Origin: Bifidobacterium subtile | GTDB lineage: Bacteria; Actinomycetota; Actinomycetes; Actinomycetales; Bifidobacteriaceae | Length of the DNA: 64,000 bases | NCBI RefSeq assembly: GCF_000741775.1 | Contig: NZ_JGZR01000002.1 | Location: forward strand, 124,001-188,000 | Direction of reading: 5' to 3' | In this document: positions 18,721 through 26,915 of the stretch, in pieces | How the letters are laid out: every line of letters starts with the position of its first letter | How positions within the stretch are numbered: position 1 is the stretch's first letter | Notes under the pieces: model-generated | Databases searched by the model: none | Told to the model about the DNA's origin: nothing | The model's input: the letters and a program-made list of their open reading frames with translations, nothing else | Made by a program: the position numbers and the translations under genes

Positions 18721-19760
18721 GCGAGCCAGAGGCGTCCAAGGCGAATGCGGCAAGGTCGGCCGCGTCTGGGGACGATGAACGCAGCGGTGCGGATACCGGC
18801 ATTGCGCCATCCGGCACCGCCGCGTCCAATAGCGCAGCAGCGCCGATGGGGATAGACGCGGGCGAGCCGAAGCCTGCGGACGAGTTCGAGGTGCTGCTCA
18901 TCACCGGCATGAGCGGCGCTGGCCGATCTCATGCCGCGGACTGCGTCGAGGACATGGGCTGGTATGTGGTCGACAACATGCCGCCGAAGCTGATGGTGCC
19001 GCTGGTCGACATGATGACGGCATCCGCATCAAAGGTCCATAAGCTCGCCGCTGTCGTCGACGTGCGTTCGCGCAGCTACTTCGACGACCTGTCGGTGGTG
19101 CTCAGCCATCTCGACGATCTGGGGGTCAAGACTAGGATATTGTTCCTCGACGCGGGCGACGAGGTGCTGATCAAGCGCTACGAATCCGTGCGGAGGCCGC
19201 ATCCGCTGCAGCACGGCAATCGGCTGATCGACGGCATTCACGAGGAGCGCGAGCTGCTTTCCAATCTCAAGGAACGCGCCGACACCGTCATCGATACCTC
19301 CAGCTTAAGCATCCACCAGCTCTCCACGAAGCTCTACGAGGCGCTGCTGGGTTCGGGGGCGTCCACGGTCTCCGTACACATCTTCAGCTTCGGATTCAAG
19401 TACGGCATTCCGCTCGACGCGGATTTCGTCGCCGATGTGCGATTCCTGCCGAACCCCTACTGGGTGCCTAGCCTGCGCGAGCTGACCGGGCAGGATCGAC
19501 CGGTGAGCGACTACGTGCTGTCCAGCGACGGCGCGAACGAATTCCTCGATGCCTACGAGAAGGCCATGATGACCGCCATCGAAGGCTACGCGAAGGAAGA
19601 CAAGCATTACGTGACCATCGCCGTGGGCTGCACCGGCGGACAGCATCGTTCGGTGGCGATGAGCACTGCCTTGGCGCAGCGGCTGCGTGCGCATGGCCTA
19701 TCGGTGACGGTTTCCGCACGGGAGCTGCATCGGCGTCAACGCAAGCTTGGCGAGGCGTGA
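18717..19760 (+). CDS. rapZ: RapZ family nucleotide-binding protein
   Basis: 347 residues, the RNase adaptor/UDP-sugar sensor family (YvcJ/RapZ) that binds nucleotides and in E. coli controls GlmS synthesis; the actinobacterial role is less clear. P-loop GMSGAGRSHAA (about residue 64), then the diagnostic GWYVVDNMPPKL, DVRSR, SFGFKYG and VGCTGGQHRS near the C-terminus. The first 58 residues are a disordered Ala/Ser/Gly extension, absent from standard members. GTG start at 18717 overlaps the aroE stop; GAGGAGG lies 5 nt before it. Adjacent to whiA, an arrangement conserved in Gram-positive bacteria. Confidence 0.92.
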   Translation: MSEPEASKANAARSAASGDDERSGADTGIAPSGTAASNSAAAPMGIDAGEPKPADEFEVLLITGMSGAGRSHAADCVEDMGWYVVDNMPPKLMVPLVDMMTASASKVHKLAAVVDVRSRSYFDDLSVVLSHLDDLGVKTRILFLDAGDEVLIKRYESVRRPHPLQHGNRLIDGIHEERELLSNLKERADTVIDTSSLSIHQLSTKLYEALLGSGASTVSVHIFSFGFKYGIPLDADFVADVRFLPNPYWVPSLRELTGQDRPVSDYVLSSDGANEFLDAYEKAMMTAIEGYAKEDKHYVTIAVGCTGGQHRSVAMSTALAQRLRAHGLSVTVSARELHRRQRKLGEA

Positions 19761-19935
19761 ATGGATTTAGTATTCTTCAAATATCCATATTGCGAGAATT
19801 TTCATCTCAAATCTAGCGACAAAAAGGTAATCTTGTCCAAGTCGTTAGGTATCACAGATAGCCGTGGCGTTGCGGGAAAATCACCCGTTGACATGCCTTA
19901 CCAGCATCAAGGAACGGGAAGTAGGAGGTCGGTTC

Positions 19936-20880
19936 TTGGCTCTTCTTGACGATGTCAAAGGCGAACTCGCCGCAATAGAAAACGATTCGCCTGCTGCGAA
20001 AATGGCGCAGGCCTCGACGATGATGCGATTCGGCGGCGGATTGCGCCCGGTGAACAATCAGGCCGTGATACGTGCGCAATTCGATTCGCTCCAGGCCGCT
20101 ACGTGGCTGCAGAACACCATCGCCGCCTACTTCCAGAAGGAAGCCGTGATTAGCCGCACCACGCGGCAGACCCCCAACGGGGTGGTGCAGCGCTACGACG
20201 TGCTTGTGGAGCGCGGCGCGACGGCGCTGGCGCTGCAGGCCGGTTTGCTGGATCGCCGCATGCGCTTGGTCAAGGGCCTGTCCGCCGATATCGTGGGCGG
20301 CAACATAGCCCAGATCAAGGCGGCATGGCGCGGGGCGTTCCTGGCGAGGGGGGCCATCTCCGACCCGGGCAAGGCCAGCTACTTGGAAATCATCTGCCCT
20401 TCGCATGAAACGGCGCTGGCGCTGCAAGGCGCGGCGCGGCGGCTGGGCATCAGCGCGAAGGCGCGGCAGCTGCGCAGCTCGGAGCGCGTCACGCTGCGCG
20501 ACCCCGATGCTATCGAGCGCATGCTCATCCTGATGGACGCCCCGCATTCCGCCCGCGAGTGGACTGGGAAACGCTCGGACGGCGAGGCTCGGGGCAAGGC
20601 CAACCGCCTGGCCAACTTTGACGACGCCAATATGCGGCGCAGCGCCAAGGCTGCGGCCGAAGCCAGCGAGAAGGTGCGTCGGGCGTTCGAGATTCTCGGC
20701 GACGATATGCCGGAGAACCTCAAAGTCGCCGGCCGGCTGCGGCTGGACCACGCGGACGCCAGTCTCGAGGAGCTGGGCCGCTTGGCTGAGCCGCCGATCA
20801 CCAAAGACGCGATAGCAGGCCGCATCCGCCGCTTGCTGCAGCTCGCCGACAAGACTGAGAAGGCGCGTCGGCAGGGCTGA
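19936..20880 (+). CDS. whiA: sporulation/division regulator WhiA
   Basis: A 314-residue DNA-binding protein, a LAGLIDADG homing-endonuclease-like N-terminal fold plus a C-terminal helix-turn-helix ([26 protein letters not shown]). WhiA controls division genes in actinobacteria. The start is a TTG at 19936, giving [11 protein letters not shown] like other WhiA N-termini, with AGGAGG at 19923-19928, 7 nt upstream; the upstream ATG at 19864 lacks this. Follows rapZ after 175 AT-rich bp, so it may have its own promoter. A clear hairpin terminator lies at 20942-20971. Confidence 0.93.
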   Translation: MALLDDVKGELAAIENDSPAAKMAQASTMMRFGGGLRPVNNQAVIRAQFDSLQAATWLQNTIAAYFQKEAVISRTTRQTPNGVVQRYDVLVERGATALALQAGLLDRRMRLVKGLSADIVGGNIAQIKAAWRGAFLARGAISDPGKASYLEIICPSHETALALQGAARRLGISAKARQLRSSERVTLRDPDAIERMLILMDAPHSAREWTGKRSDGEARGKANRLANFDDANMRRSAKAAAEASEKVRRAFEILGDDMPENLKVAGRLRLDHADASLEELGRLAEPPITKDAIAGRIRRLLQLADKTEKARRQG

Positions 20881-20941
20881 GGGACCGAGCTGGCGAGAGG
20901 TCAGGCGAAAGCGCAGAAAACATATAGGCATACAATGGAGA

Positions 20942-20971
20942 CGTCGTGTTCGCATATGAGTGAACACGACG
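20942..20971 (+). terminator. intrinsic terminator after whiA
   Basis: 10-bp perfect stem (CGTCGTGTTC/GAACACGACG), 10-nt loop, followed by CTTTGTTT. It lies 61 bp after the whiA stop and 110 bp before pgk, so pgk probably has its own promoter in 20972-21060. Confidence 0.8.
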
Positions 20972-21080
20972 CTTTGTTTATTGCTGACGCTAATATAAGT
21001 GTGGCGTATATCACGTCAGACTCTTCCCGCTTCAGTCGCGTCCGATGCGGGGGCGACAGGGCGGTTAGGAAAGGATATTC

Positions 21081-22286
21081 ATGAAGACTCTCAAGGATCT
21101 TGGAGATCTCAGTGGCAAGCGCGTCCTTGTCCGCGCTGATTTCAACGTTCCGCTCAAAGGAACTACCATCACCGACGACGGCCGCATCCGCGCCGCGCTG
21201 CCGACGATCAACGCGCTGCGCGGCGAAGGTGCCAAGGTGATTCTCATGGCGCATCTGGGTCGTCCGAAGGGCAAGGTCGTTCCCGAGCTGTCCCTGGCTC
21301 CTGTGGCCAAGCGACTGGGCGAGCTGCTGGGCACCGATGTCACGCTGGCTTCCGACACCTACGGCGAAGACGCGCAGGCCAAGGTCGCAGCTTTGCAGGA
21401 CGGCGACGTCGTGCTGCTCGAAAACGTGCGCTTCAACCCGGAGGAGACCAGCAAGGACGCCGCCGAGCGCTCGGCCTATGCCAAGAAGATCGCCGCGCTG
21501 GGCGACGTCTTCGTTTCCGACGGTTTCGGCGTCGTGCACCGCGCACAGGGCTCCAACTACGATGTGGCCACCGATCTGCCGTCCGCAGCCGGTCTGCTGG
21601 TCGAGAAGGAAGTCATTGCGCTGTCCAAGGCCACCGACAACCCCGAGCGCCCGCTGACCGTGATCCTTGGCGGATCCAAGGTCTCCGACAAGCTCGGCGT
21701 GATCGAGAACCTGCTGTCCAAGGCCAACCGCCTCATCATCGGCGGTGGCATGGTCTACACCTTCCTGAAGGCCAAAGGCTACGAGGTCGGCGAATCGCTG
21801 CTCGAAGAGGATCAGATCGAGAAGGTCAAGAGCTACATCGAGACCGCCGAGAAGAACGGCGTCGAACTCGTGCTGCCGACCGATATCGTCGTCAACGCCG
21901 GCTTCCCGGCGGGCGATACCCCGATCAACCCCGAAGTTGTTCCGGCCGATGCCATTCCGGCCGACAAGATGGGATTGGACATCGGCCCGGATTCGGCCAA
22001 GCTCTTCCACGACAAGGTCGTCGACTCCAAGACGGTCGTGTGGAACGGTCCGATGGGCGTGTTCGAAGTCCCGCAGTTCGCCGAAGGCACCCGCGCCATC
22101 GCGCAGGCGCTGGTGGATGCGACCGCGGCCGGCGCCTTCACGATCGTGGGCGGCGGCGATTCCGCCTCCGCAGTGCGCAACCTGGACTTCCCGGAGAGCG
22201 GCTTCTCGCACATCTCCACCGGCGGCGGCGCCTCCCTCGAGTTCCTCGAGGGTAAGGAGCTGCCGGGCCTGAAGGTGCTCGAGTAG
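21081..22286 (+). CDS. pgk: phosphoglycerate kinase
   Basis: 401 residues, the normal family length. Transfers phosphate from 1,3-bisphosphoglycerate to ADP, the first ATP-forming step of lower glycolysis and of the bifid shunt's triose branch. Motifs: [10 protein letters not shown] near the N-terminus, [17 protein letters not shown], and the C-terminal nucleotide-binding [17 protein letters not shown] stretch read here as [13 protein letters not shown] and [15 protein letters not shown]. Start ATG at 21081 with AGGAAAGGA upstream. Precedes tpiA by 282 bp, with a hairpin between. Confidence 0.97.
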   Translation: MKTLKDLGDLSGKRVLVRADFNVPLKGTTITDDGRIRAALPTINALRGEGAKVILMAHLGRPKGKVVPELSLAPVAKRLGELLGTDVTLASDTYGEDAQAKVAALQDGDVVLLENVRFNPEETSKDAAERSAYAKKIAALGDVFVSDGFGVVHRAQGSNYDVATDLPSAAGLLVEKEVIALSKATDNPERPLTVILGGSKVSDKLGVIENLLSKANRLIIGGGMVYTFLKAKGYEVGESLLEEDQIEKVKSYIETAEKNGVELVLPTDIVVNAGFPAGDTPINPEVVPADAIPADKMGLDIGPDSAKLFHDKVVDSKTVVWNGPMGVFEVPQFAEGTRAIAQALVDATAAGAFTIVGGGDSASAVRNLDFPESGFSHISTGGGASLEFLEGKELPGLKVLE

Positions 22287-22418
22287 TCTCCTGGGTGATT
22301 CGCGGCCTTCGCAGACTGGCGCTTGCTTCGGCAAACGGCTAGTGTGTGAAGGGCATCTTGTGCGGAAAGCTGCAGAACCCTGCGAAGGCTACGGTGAGGA
22401 AGCGCAGCGCACGCATTC

Positions 22419-22454
22419 GTTGCGGGCATGGCCTTTCACGGTCATGCCCGCAAC
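22419..22454. promoter_or_regulatory. perfect 12-bp hairpin between pgk and tpiA
   Basis: Arms GTTGCGGGCATG (22419-22430) and CATGCCCGCAAC (22443-22454), 12-nt loop, no T-run on either side. It lies 133 bp after pgk and 115 bp before tpiA. It may act as a partial terminator, an RNA-stability hairpin or an mRNA-processing site that sets the pgk:tpiA ratio. Confidence 0.6.
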
Positions 22455-22568
22455 GTCGTAATCGGCTTTGCGGTCGACTATTGCGATGCGGCGAGAAACC
22501 GCATGGGACTGGGCAAGGCTCATAGAACTCGCACGAGCACGGAAAACGGGCACGGAAAAGGACGGCGG

Positions 22569-23375
22569 ATGACAGCGATACGCACCCCTCTGGTGGCAGG
22601 CAACTGGAAGATGAACTTCGATCATCTGGAAGCGACCTACTTCGTGCAGAAGCTGGCTTGGCTCCTGCGCGATGCGCGATTCGACTACCAGCGTTGCGAA
22701 ATCGCCCTGATGCCGCCTTTCACGTCGCTGCGCAGCGTACAAGTGCTGGTCGAAGCCGACAAGCTTTCCATCCATTACGGGGCGCAAGCCGTATCCGTCA
22801 CCACGCAAGGCGCTTTCACCGGCGATGTCTCCGCCGACATGCTCGCTCGGCTCGCCTGTGATTATGTGATCGTGGGGCACTCGGAACGACGCAAATACCA
22901 TCCCGAGGACGATGCCAACATCGTCGATCAGGTTCGTGCCGTGCTGACCGCGGGCATGCAGCCGATTCTGTGCGTAGGGGAGAGCTTCGAAGAGCGTCGA
23001 CAGGGCATTCAGCTCGAATTCGCCGTCGGTCAGGTGCACGACGTCACACGCGATCTATCCGATGCGGAGGCGGCCAGGGTCATTGTCGCCTATGAGCCGG
23101 TGTGGGCCATCGGCACCGGCATGGTCGCCACGCCTCAGACTGCTCAGGACGCCGCCAAGGCCATCCGGGACGATTTGCGCGAGACCTTCGGTGCGCAAGT
23201 GGCCGAGGGCGTGCGCATCCTGTATGGCGGATCGGTCACTTCGGGCAACGCCGCCGAGCTGATCGAGGAAGCGGATGTGGACGGATTCCTCATCGGCGGC
23301 GCGTCGCTGGACGTCGAGGAGCTGGCGCGCATCGCCAGGCTCACGCTCAAATCCGTCCGGAAATCGACTCGCTGA
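22569..23375 (+). CDS. tpiA: triosephosphate isomerase
   Basis: 268 residues. Interconverts dihydroxyacetone phosphate and glyceraldehyde 3-phosphate. Motifs: VAGNWKMN at the N-terminus (catalytic Lys), VIVGHSERR (catalytic His), VAYEPVWAIGTG (catalytic Glu) and YGGSVTSGNA phosphate loop. ATG 22569 is chosen because it gives the family N-terminus and has AAAGGA about 7 nt upstream; the open frame upstream to 22428 is non-homologous and crosses the hairpin. Followed by secG, 94 bp later. Confidence 0.97.
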   Translation: MTAIRTPLVAGNWKMNFDHLEATYFVQKLAWLLRDARFDYQRCEIALMPPFTSLRSVQVLVEADKLSIHYGAQAVSVTTQGAFTGDVSADMLARLACDYVIVGHSERRKYHPEDDANIVDQVRAVLTAGMQPILCVGESFEERRQGIQLEFAVGQVHDVTRDLSDAEAARVIVAYEPVWAIGTGMVATPQTAQDAAKAIRDDLRETFGAQVAEGVRILYGGSVTSGNAAELIEEADVDGFLIGGASLDVEELARIARLTLKSVRKSTR

Positions 23376-23469
23376 ATTCGCGAATCTGCGTTTGCGGCGA
23401 GAATGCGTCGCATTGTTCACCACCTTGCGCTATTCTTAAGCAAGTATTCGTATATATGGAGGTTCACTC

Positions 23470-23727
23470 GTGTCCGCTATGGCTATCGTCAAGCTTGTCC
23501 TGCAAATCATTCTTGTCGTCTTCAGCATCCTGCTCACGCTGCTGATCCTGATGCACCGAGGCAAGGGCGGCGGCCTGTCCGACATGTTCGGCGGCGGCCT
23601 GACTCAGAACGCCGGAACCTCGGGCGTGGCGGAGAAGAACCTGAATCGGTGGACCGTCATCATCGCCCTGCTGTGGGTGGCGGTCGCGATAGGGCTTGGG
23701 CTGATGTCGAAATTCAATCTCGTCTGA
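23470..23727 (+). CDS. secG: preprotein translocase subunit SecG
   Basis: 85 residues, two transmembrane helices (about 5-28 and 61-80) with the SecG hallmark cytoplasmic loop (GKGGGLSDMFGGG) between. Accessory subunit of the SecYEG export channel. GTG start at 23470 with GGAGG 8 nt upstream. The position after tpiA is typical of actinobacteria, and an 18-bp terminator closes the unit. Confidence 0.94.
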   Translation: MSAMAIVKLVLQIILVVFSILLTLLILMHRGKGGGLSDMFGGGLTQNAGTSGVAEKNLNRWTVIIALLWVAVAIGLGLMSKFNLV

Positions 23728-23749
23728 TGCGTCTGCATAGACTGCTGTG

Positions 23750-23790
23750 ACGAAGGGCTCCATGATCGCTGTGATCATGGAGCCCTTCGT
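23750..23790 (+). terminator. terminator after secG
   Basis: A perfect 18-bp stem (arms 23750-23767 and 23773-23790, built on GAAGGGCTCCATGATC) with a 5-nt loop, 23 bp after the secG stop. There is no strong T-run, but the stem is long enough to end the pgk-tpiA-secG transcript. Confidence 0.78.
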
Positions 23791-23860
23791 GCTGCTGCGT
23801 GGGCCATTTGCTCTGCTCCATATGCCGTATTCCAGTTACGAACCTTAAGGACACCGTGCC

Positions 23861-24706
23861 ATGACCGTAAGCGCTGCACCAAGATCCACACGATTGATTG
23901 TCGCCGACCTTGACGGCACCTTGCTGCATGATGCGTCGACCTTCGAGGAGCGTTTTCTTTCGCAACGTTCCGTCGATGCACTCGTGAAAGCACATGAACA
24001 AGGGCTGAAATTCGCCATTTCGACCGCTCGGCCAGTGAGTACGGGACTGTCCTTCGCCCGCCGATTGCCGGTTGACGCCTGCGTGTATCTCAATGGCGCG
24101 CTGATCGACATGAATCCCGCATGCTCGGATTTCGACACGCTCACCTCCGGCGAGCTGCCGGTCGACGGGCATTTGCGCCGCATAGGCTTCTCCTCGCAGC
24201 GTGCGTGCGAGGTATGCCGCATGCTGCTCGGCGCCATGCCCGGCCTTCAGCTCGGCATTGTGATGAACGACGTGCGCTACACGAATTTCGATGTCAGCGT
24301 GCTATGGAAAACGCAGGAATTCCGGCTCACTGATTTCACCGACGTGCCCAACGGCCAGGCCGACAAAATCTTCATCATGCCGCGGTCTGAGCAATGCGCG
24401 CAGCTCACAGGCCTGATACCGGCTGATTTCAAAGTGAGCATATCCGAAGGAACGATGTGGATGCTCATGAACCCACAGGCCAACAAGGAATCCTCCCTGC
24501 GCACCGTGTGCGAGCGGTTGGGCATCGGACTGGGGGAGACGGCCTCCTTCGGCGACGATCTCATCGATATCGATATGCTGAAAAGCTCCGGCACGGGCGT
24601 GGCCGTGGCCAATGCAAACCCTCGTGTGCTGGGCATCGCCGATGAAGTGTGCCCGGCCAACAACGAAGACGGCGTGGCGCAGTGGGTCGAGCAGCTGGTT
24701 GCCTGA
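23861..24706 (+). CDS. HAD-superfamily hydrolase, Cof/type IIB
   Basis: 281 residues, a Cof-type sugar-phosphate or cofactor phosphatase. Motif I is VADLDGTLL with both aspartates (residues 16 and 18), motif II FAISTARP, and motifs III/IV as NKESSL with the Lys and FGDDLIDIDML. The C2 cap domain lies between. Cytosolic. Start ATG 23861 with AAGGA about 9 nt upstream. The downstream alpha/beta hydrolase begins 84 bp later on the same strand and may share the transcript. Substrate unknown. Confidence 0.88.
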   Translation: MTVSAAPRSTRLIVADLDGTLLHDASTFEERFLSQRSVDALVKAHEQGLKFAISTARPVSTGLSFARRLPVDACVYLNGALIDMNPACSDFDTLTSGELPVDGHLRRIGFSSQRACEVCRMLLGAMPGLQLGIVMNDVRYTNFDVSVLWKTQEFRLTDFTDVPNGQADKIFIMPRSEQCAQLTGLIPADFKVSISEGTMWMLMNPQANKESSLRTVCERLGIGLGETASFGDDLIDIDMLKSSGTGVAVANANPRVLGIADEVCPANNEDGVAQWVEQLVA

Positions 24707-24790
24707 AGCGATGCTTGGCAACAATGCCCAGAAGTTCCGATGCTCGCAAACAGGCTTGGAACAGAGTGTGAAACAGGAGAATGACGCCAT

Positions 24791-25585
24791 ATGACAGGTG
24801 CAGCAGAGCCGTTTGCGGCGATCCGCGGCGAAGGTTTCCCGATTCTTCTCGTGCATGGCATGGGCGTGGACCATCGCTCGCTGATCCTGCTTGATGACGC
24901 CTTCCCCGAGGAGACGAAACGCATCTATATCGATTTGCCCGGCTCCAGCAAGACGCCCGCTCTGACAGGGACTGGCGGTCTGCAGGATCTTTCCGACTGG
25001 CTGCGTGACACCGTGCCCGCGCTCGTCGGAGATCAGGATTACGCGTTGGTCGGCAACTCGATGGGCGGTGCGCTGGTGCGCGATCTGCTCAGCGCCCGCC
25101 CAGAACATTTAACCGGCATGGCGCTCATCGCCCCTGTGGTCGACCCGGTGAGGGCGCATCGAACGGTCGCAGAGCATACGATCAGCCACCCCAATGATGA
25201 GCTGACGGCGACACTGCCGGAATCACAGGTTTTCGATTTTCTCGAGATGGGCGTCAATCAGTCCTTCGAAGCATGGCGGCGCTATCAGCGCTTCATCCTG
25301 CCTGGCACGCGGCTATGCGATCGCGAGGCAACGCTGCGGCTCGACGCCAGCTACCGGCTTGATGCGGATCCCGAGGAGAGCATAGGCGTATTCGCGGGTC
25401 CTGTCGCCATCATCTGCGGCAGGCAGGATCAGATCGTCGGCTATGAGGATCAGCGCGATTTGCTGCCGCATTACCCCAACGCCGTCTATACCGTGGTGGA
25501 TGACGCCGGCCACAACGTGCACATCGACCAGCCTGACATCGTGCGCGAGGCGCTGCGCTATTGGGCGGACCTGTTGCCGATGTGA
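24791..25585 (+). CDS. alpha/beta-hydrolase
   Basis: 264 residues with the complete alpha/beta-hydrolase pattern: LLVHGMG oxyanion segment (about 18-24), nucleophile Ser in VGNSMGG (about 89), acid Asp in CGRQDQIVG (about 215), and His in DAGHNVHIDQ (about 241). No signal peptide, so cytosolic. A carboxylesterase or C-C hydrolase are both possible. An AGGAG lies 12 nt before the ATG. Closed by a strong terminator shared with the convergent tal gene. Confidence 0.85.
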   Translation: MTGAAEPFAAIRGEGFPILLVHGMGVDHRSLILLDDAFPEETKRIYIDLPGSSKTPALTGTGGLQDLSDWLRDTVPALVGDQDYALVGNSMGGALVRDLLSARPEHLTGMALIAPVVDPVRAHRTVAEHTISHPNDELTATLPESQVFDFLEMGVNQSFEAWRRYQRFILPGTRLCDREATLRLDASYRLDADPEESIGVFAGPVAIICGRQDQIVGYEDQRDLLPHYPNAVYTVVDDAGHNVHIDQPDIVREALRYWADLLPM

Positions 25586-25606
25586 CGTGCGGTGCGCTCA
25601 ATAACG

Positions 25607-25647
25607 AAGGAAGCCCTCCCGACCAGTGTGATCGGGAGGGCTTCCTT
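25607..25647. terminator. bidirectional terminator between hydrolase and tal
   Basis: A perfect 16-bp stem (AAGGAAGCCCTCCCGA paired with 25632-25647) and 9-nt loop between the stops of two convergent genes. The ends are AAGG/CCTT, giving short A/T edges in both directions. Confidence 0.82.
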
Positions 25648-25704
25648 GATGGTGAACTGAATCGTGAGATTCAGTTCGCTACTTCATCAGGTGCATCGGA
25701 GGCA

Positions 25705-26808
25705 TCAGGCGTTGACGCGGTCGATGCCGGCCTGGGTGTCGGACAGCACCGAATCCCAGGAGGCGATGAAGGAGGCGACGCCGTCGGCTTCGAGCTTGTC
25801 GGTGACCTGCTTGATGTCGATGCCCAGCTCGGCGAGCTTGTCCATGATGGCCTTGCTCTCCTCGTAGGTGCCCTCGATCGAAGGCGCACCATTGCCGTGG
25901 TCGGCGAGGGCGTTCAGCGTCTTCTCCGGCATGGTGTTCACGATGAACGGGGCGACCAGCTCATCGACGTACTTGCAGTCGGAGTAGGCGGCGTTCTTGG
26001 TGCCGGTGGAGGCCCAGAGCGGGCGCTGCTTCTTGGCGCCCTTGGCTTCGAGGCCAGCCCAGCGGGGATCCTCGGCGAACTTCTTCTCGAAGAGCTCGTA
26101 GGCGAGACGGGCGTTGGCCACAGCGGCCTTGCCTTCCAGAGCCTTGGCTTCATCGGAGCCGTTCTCCTCGAGCAGCTTGTCGACCGCGGTATCGACGCGG
26201 GAGACGAAGAAGGAGGCGACGGAGCCGATGTGCTTCAGGTCGTGGCCGTTGGCGTCAGCCTGCGCGATGCCTTCGATGAAGGCGTCGATGACCTGCTCGT
26301 AGCGTTCGAGCGAGAAGATCAGGGTGACGTTCACCGAGATGCCCTTGGAGAGCGTCGCGGTGATGGCCGGAAGGCCTTCGAGCGTCGCCGGGATCTTGAT
26401 CATCGCGTTCGGGCGGTCGACCTTCTCCCACAGCTCCACGGCCTGGGTCTTGGTGTTCTCGGTATCGTGGGCCAGACGGGGATCGACCTCGATGGACACG
26501 CGGCCGTCGACGAAATCGGTCTTCTCGGCGACTTCGCGGAAGATGTCGGTGGCGTTGCGCACATCGGTGGTGGTGAGCTCGCGCACGGCGGTCTCCACGT
26601 CGACCTTGCCCAGCTCCTTGAGCTGCGCGTCATACGGGCCGACCTGACTCAGGGCCTTCTGGAAGATGGAGGGGTTGGTGGTCACGCCTACGACGTTCTT
26701 GTTGGCGATGAGATCCTGCAGCGAGCCGGACTCGATGCGGGTGCGGGACAGATCGTCCAGCCAGATCGAGACGCCGGAATCGCTGGTGCGCTGCGTTGCT
26801 TCAGTCAT
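25705..26808 (-). CDS. tal: transaldolase
   Basis: 367 residues, the longer actinobacterial transaldolase. Moves a dihydroxyacetone unit between sugar phosphates, working with transketolase in the bifid shunt and pentose pathway. Conserved features: GVTTNPSIFQ near the N-terminus, the ATLSKGISVNVTLIFSLERY strand and FFVSRVDT. The Schiff-base lysine of the family is expected in the KIPAT segment (about residue 142). Transcribed leftward after tkt, 107 bp downstream of its stop; a hairpin lies between, so tal may also have its own promoter. Confidence 0.96.
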   Translation of the reverse strand: MTEATQRTSDSGVSIWLDDLSRTRIESGSLQDLIANKNVVGVTTNPSIFQKALSQVGPYDAQLKELGKVDVETAVRELTTTDVRNATDIFREVAEKTDFVDGRVSIEVDPRLAHDTENTKTQAVELWEKVDRPNAMIKIPATLEGLPAITATLSKGISVNVTLIFSLERYEQVIDAFIEGIAQADANGHDLKHIGSVASFFVSRVDTAVDKLLEENGSDEAKALEGKAAVANARLAYELFEKKFAEDPRWAGLEAKGAKKQRPLWASTGTKNAAYSDCKYVDELVAPFIVNTMPEKTLNALADHGNGAPSIEGTYEESKAIMDKLAELGIDIKQVTDKLEADGVASFIASWDSVLSDTQAGIDRVNA

Positions 26809-26865
26809 ATTGTTTATCTCCTTATTCCAAACCAGATGCTGGCATGGGTAAATATTTCAAAGATC

Positions 26866-26901
26866 GGGGGCCTCCGCCAAGCGTTTCGGGCGGCGGCCCC
26901 C
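26866..26901 (-). terminator. hairpin between tkt and tal
   Basis: Arms GGGGGCCTCCGCC (26866-26878) and 26889-26901 pair at 12 of 13 positions with a 10-nt loop, beginning 14 bp after the tkt stop. It may only partly stop transcription, so tal could be expressed both by read-through and separately. Confidence 0.65.
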
Positions 26902-26915
26902 GGCTGGTTACTCAA

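Noticed and set aside
19761-19949. A 62-codon frame between rapZ and whiA
   Set aside because: No ribosome binding site, AT-rich, and it overlaps the well-supported TTG start and AGGAGG of whiA.
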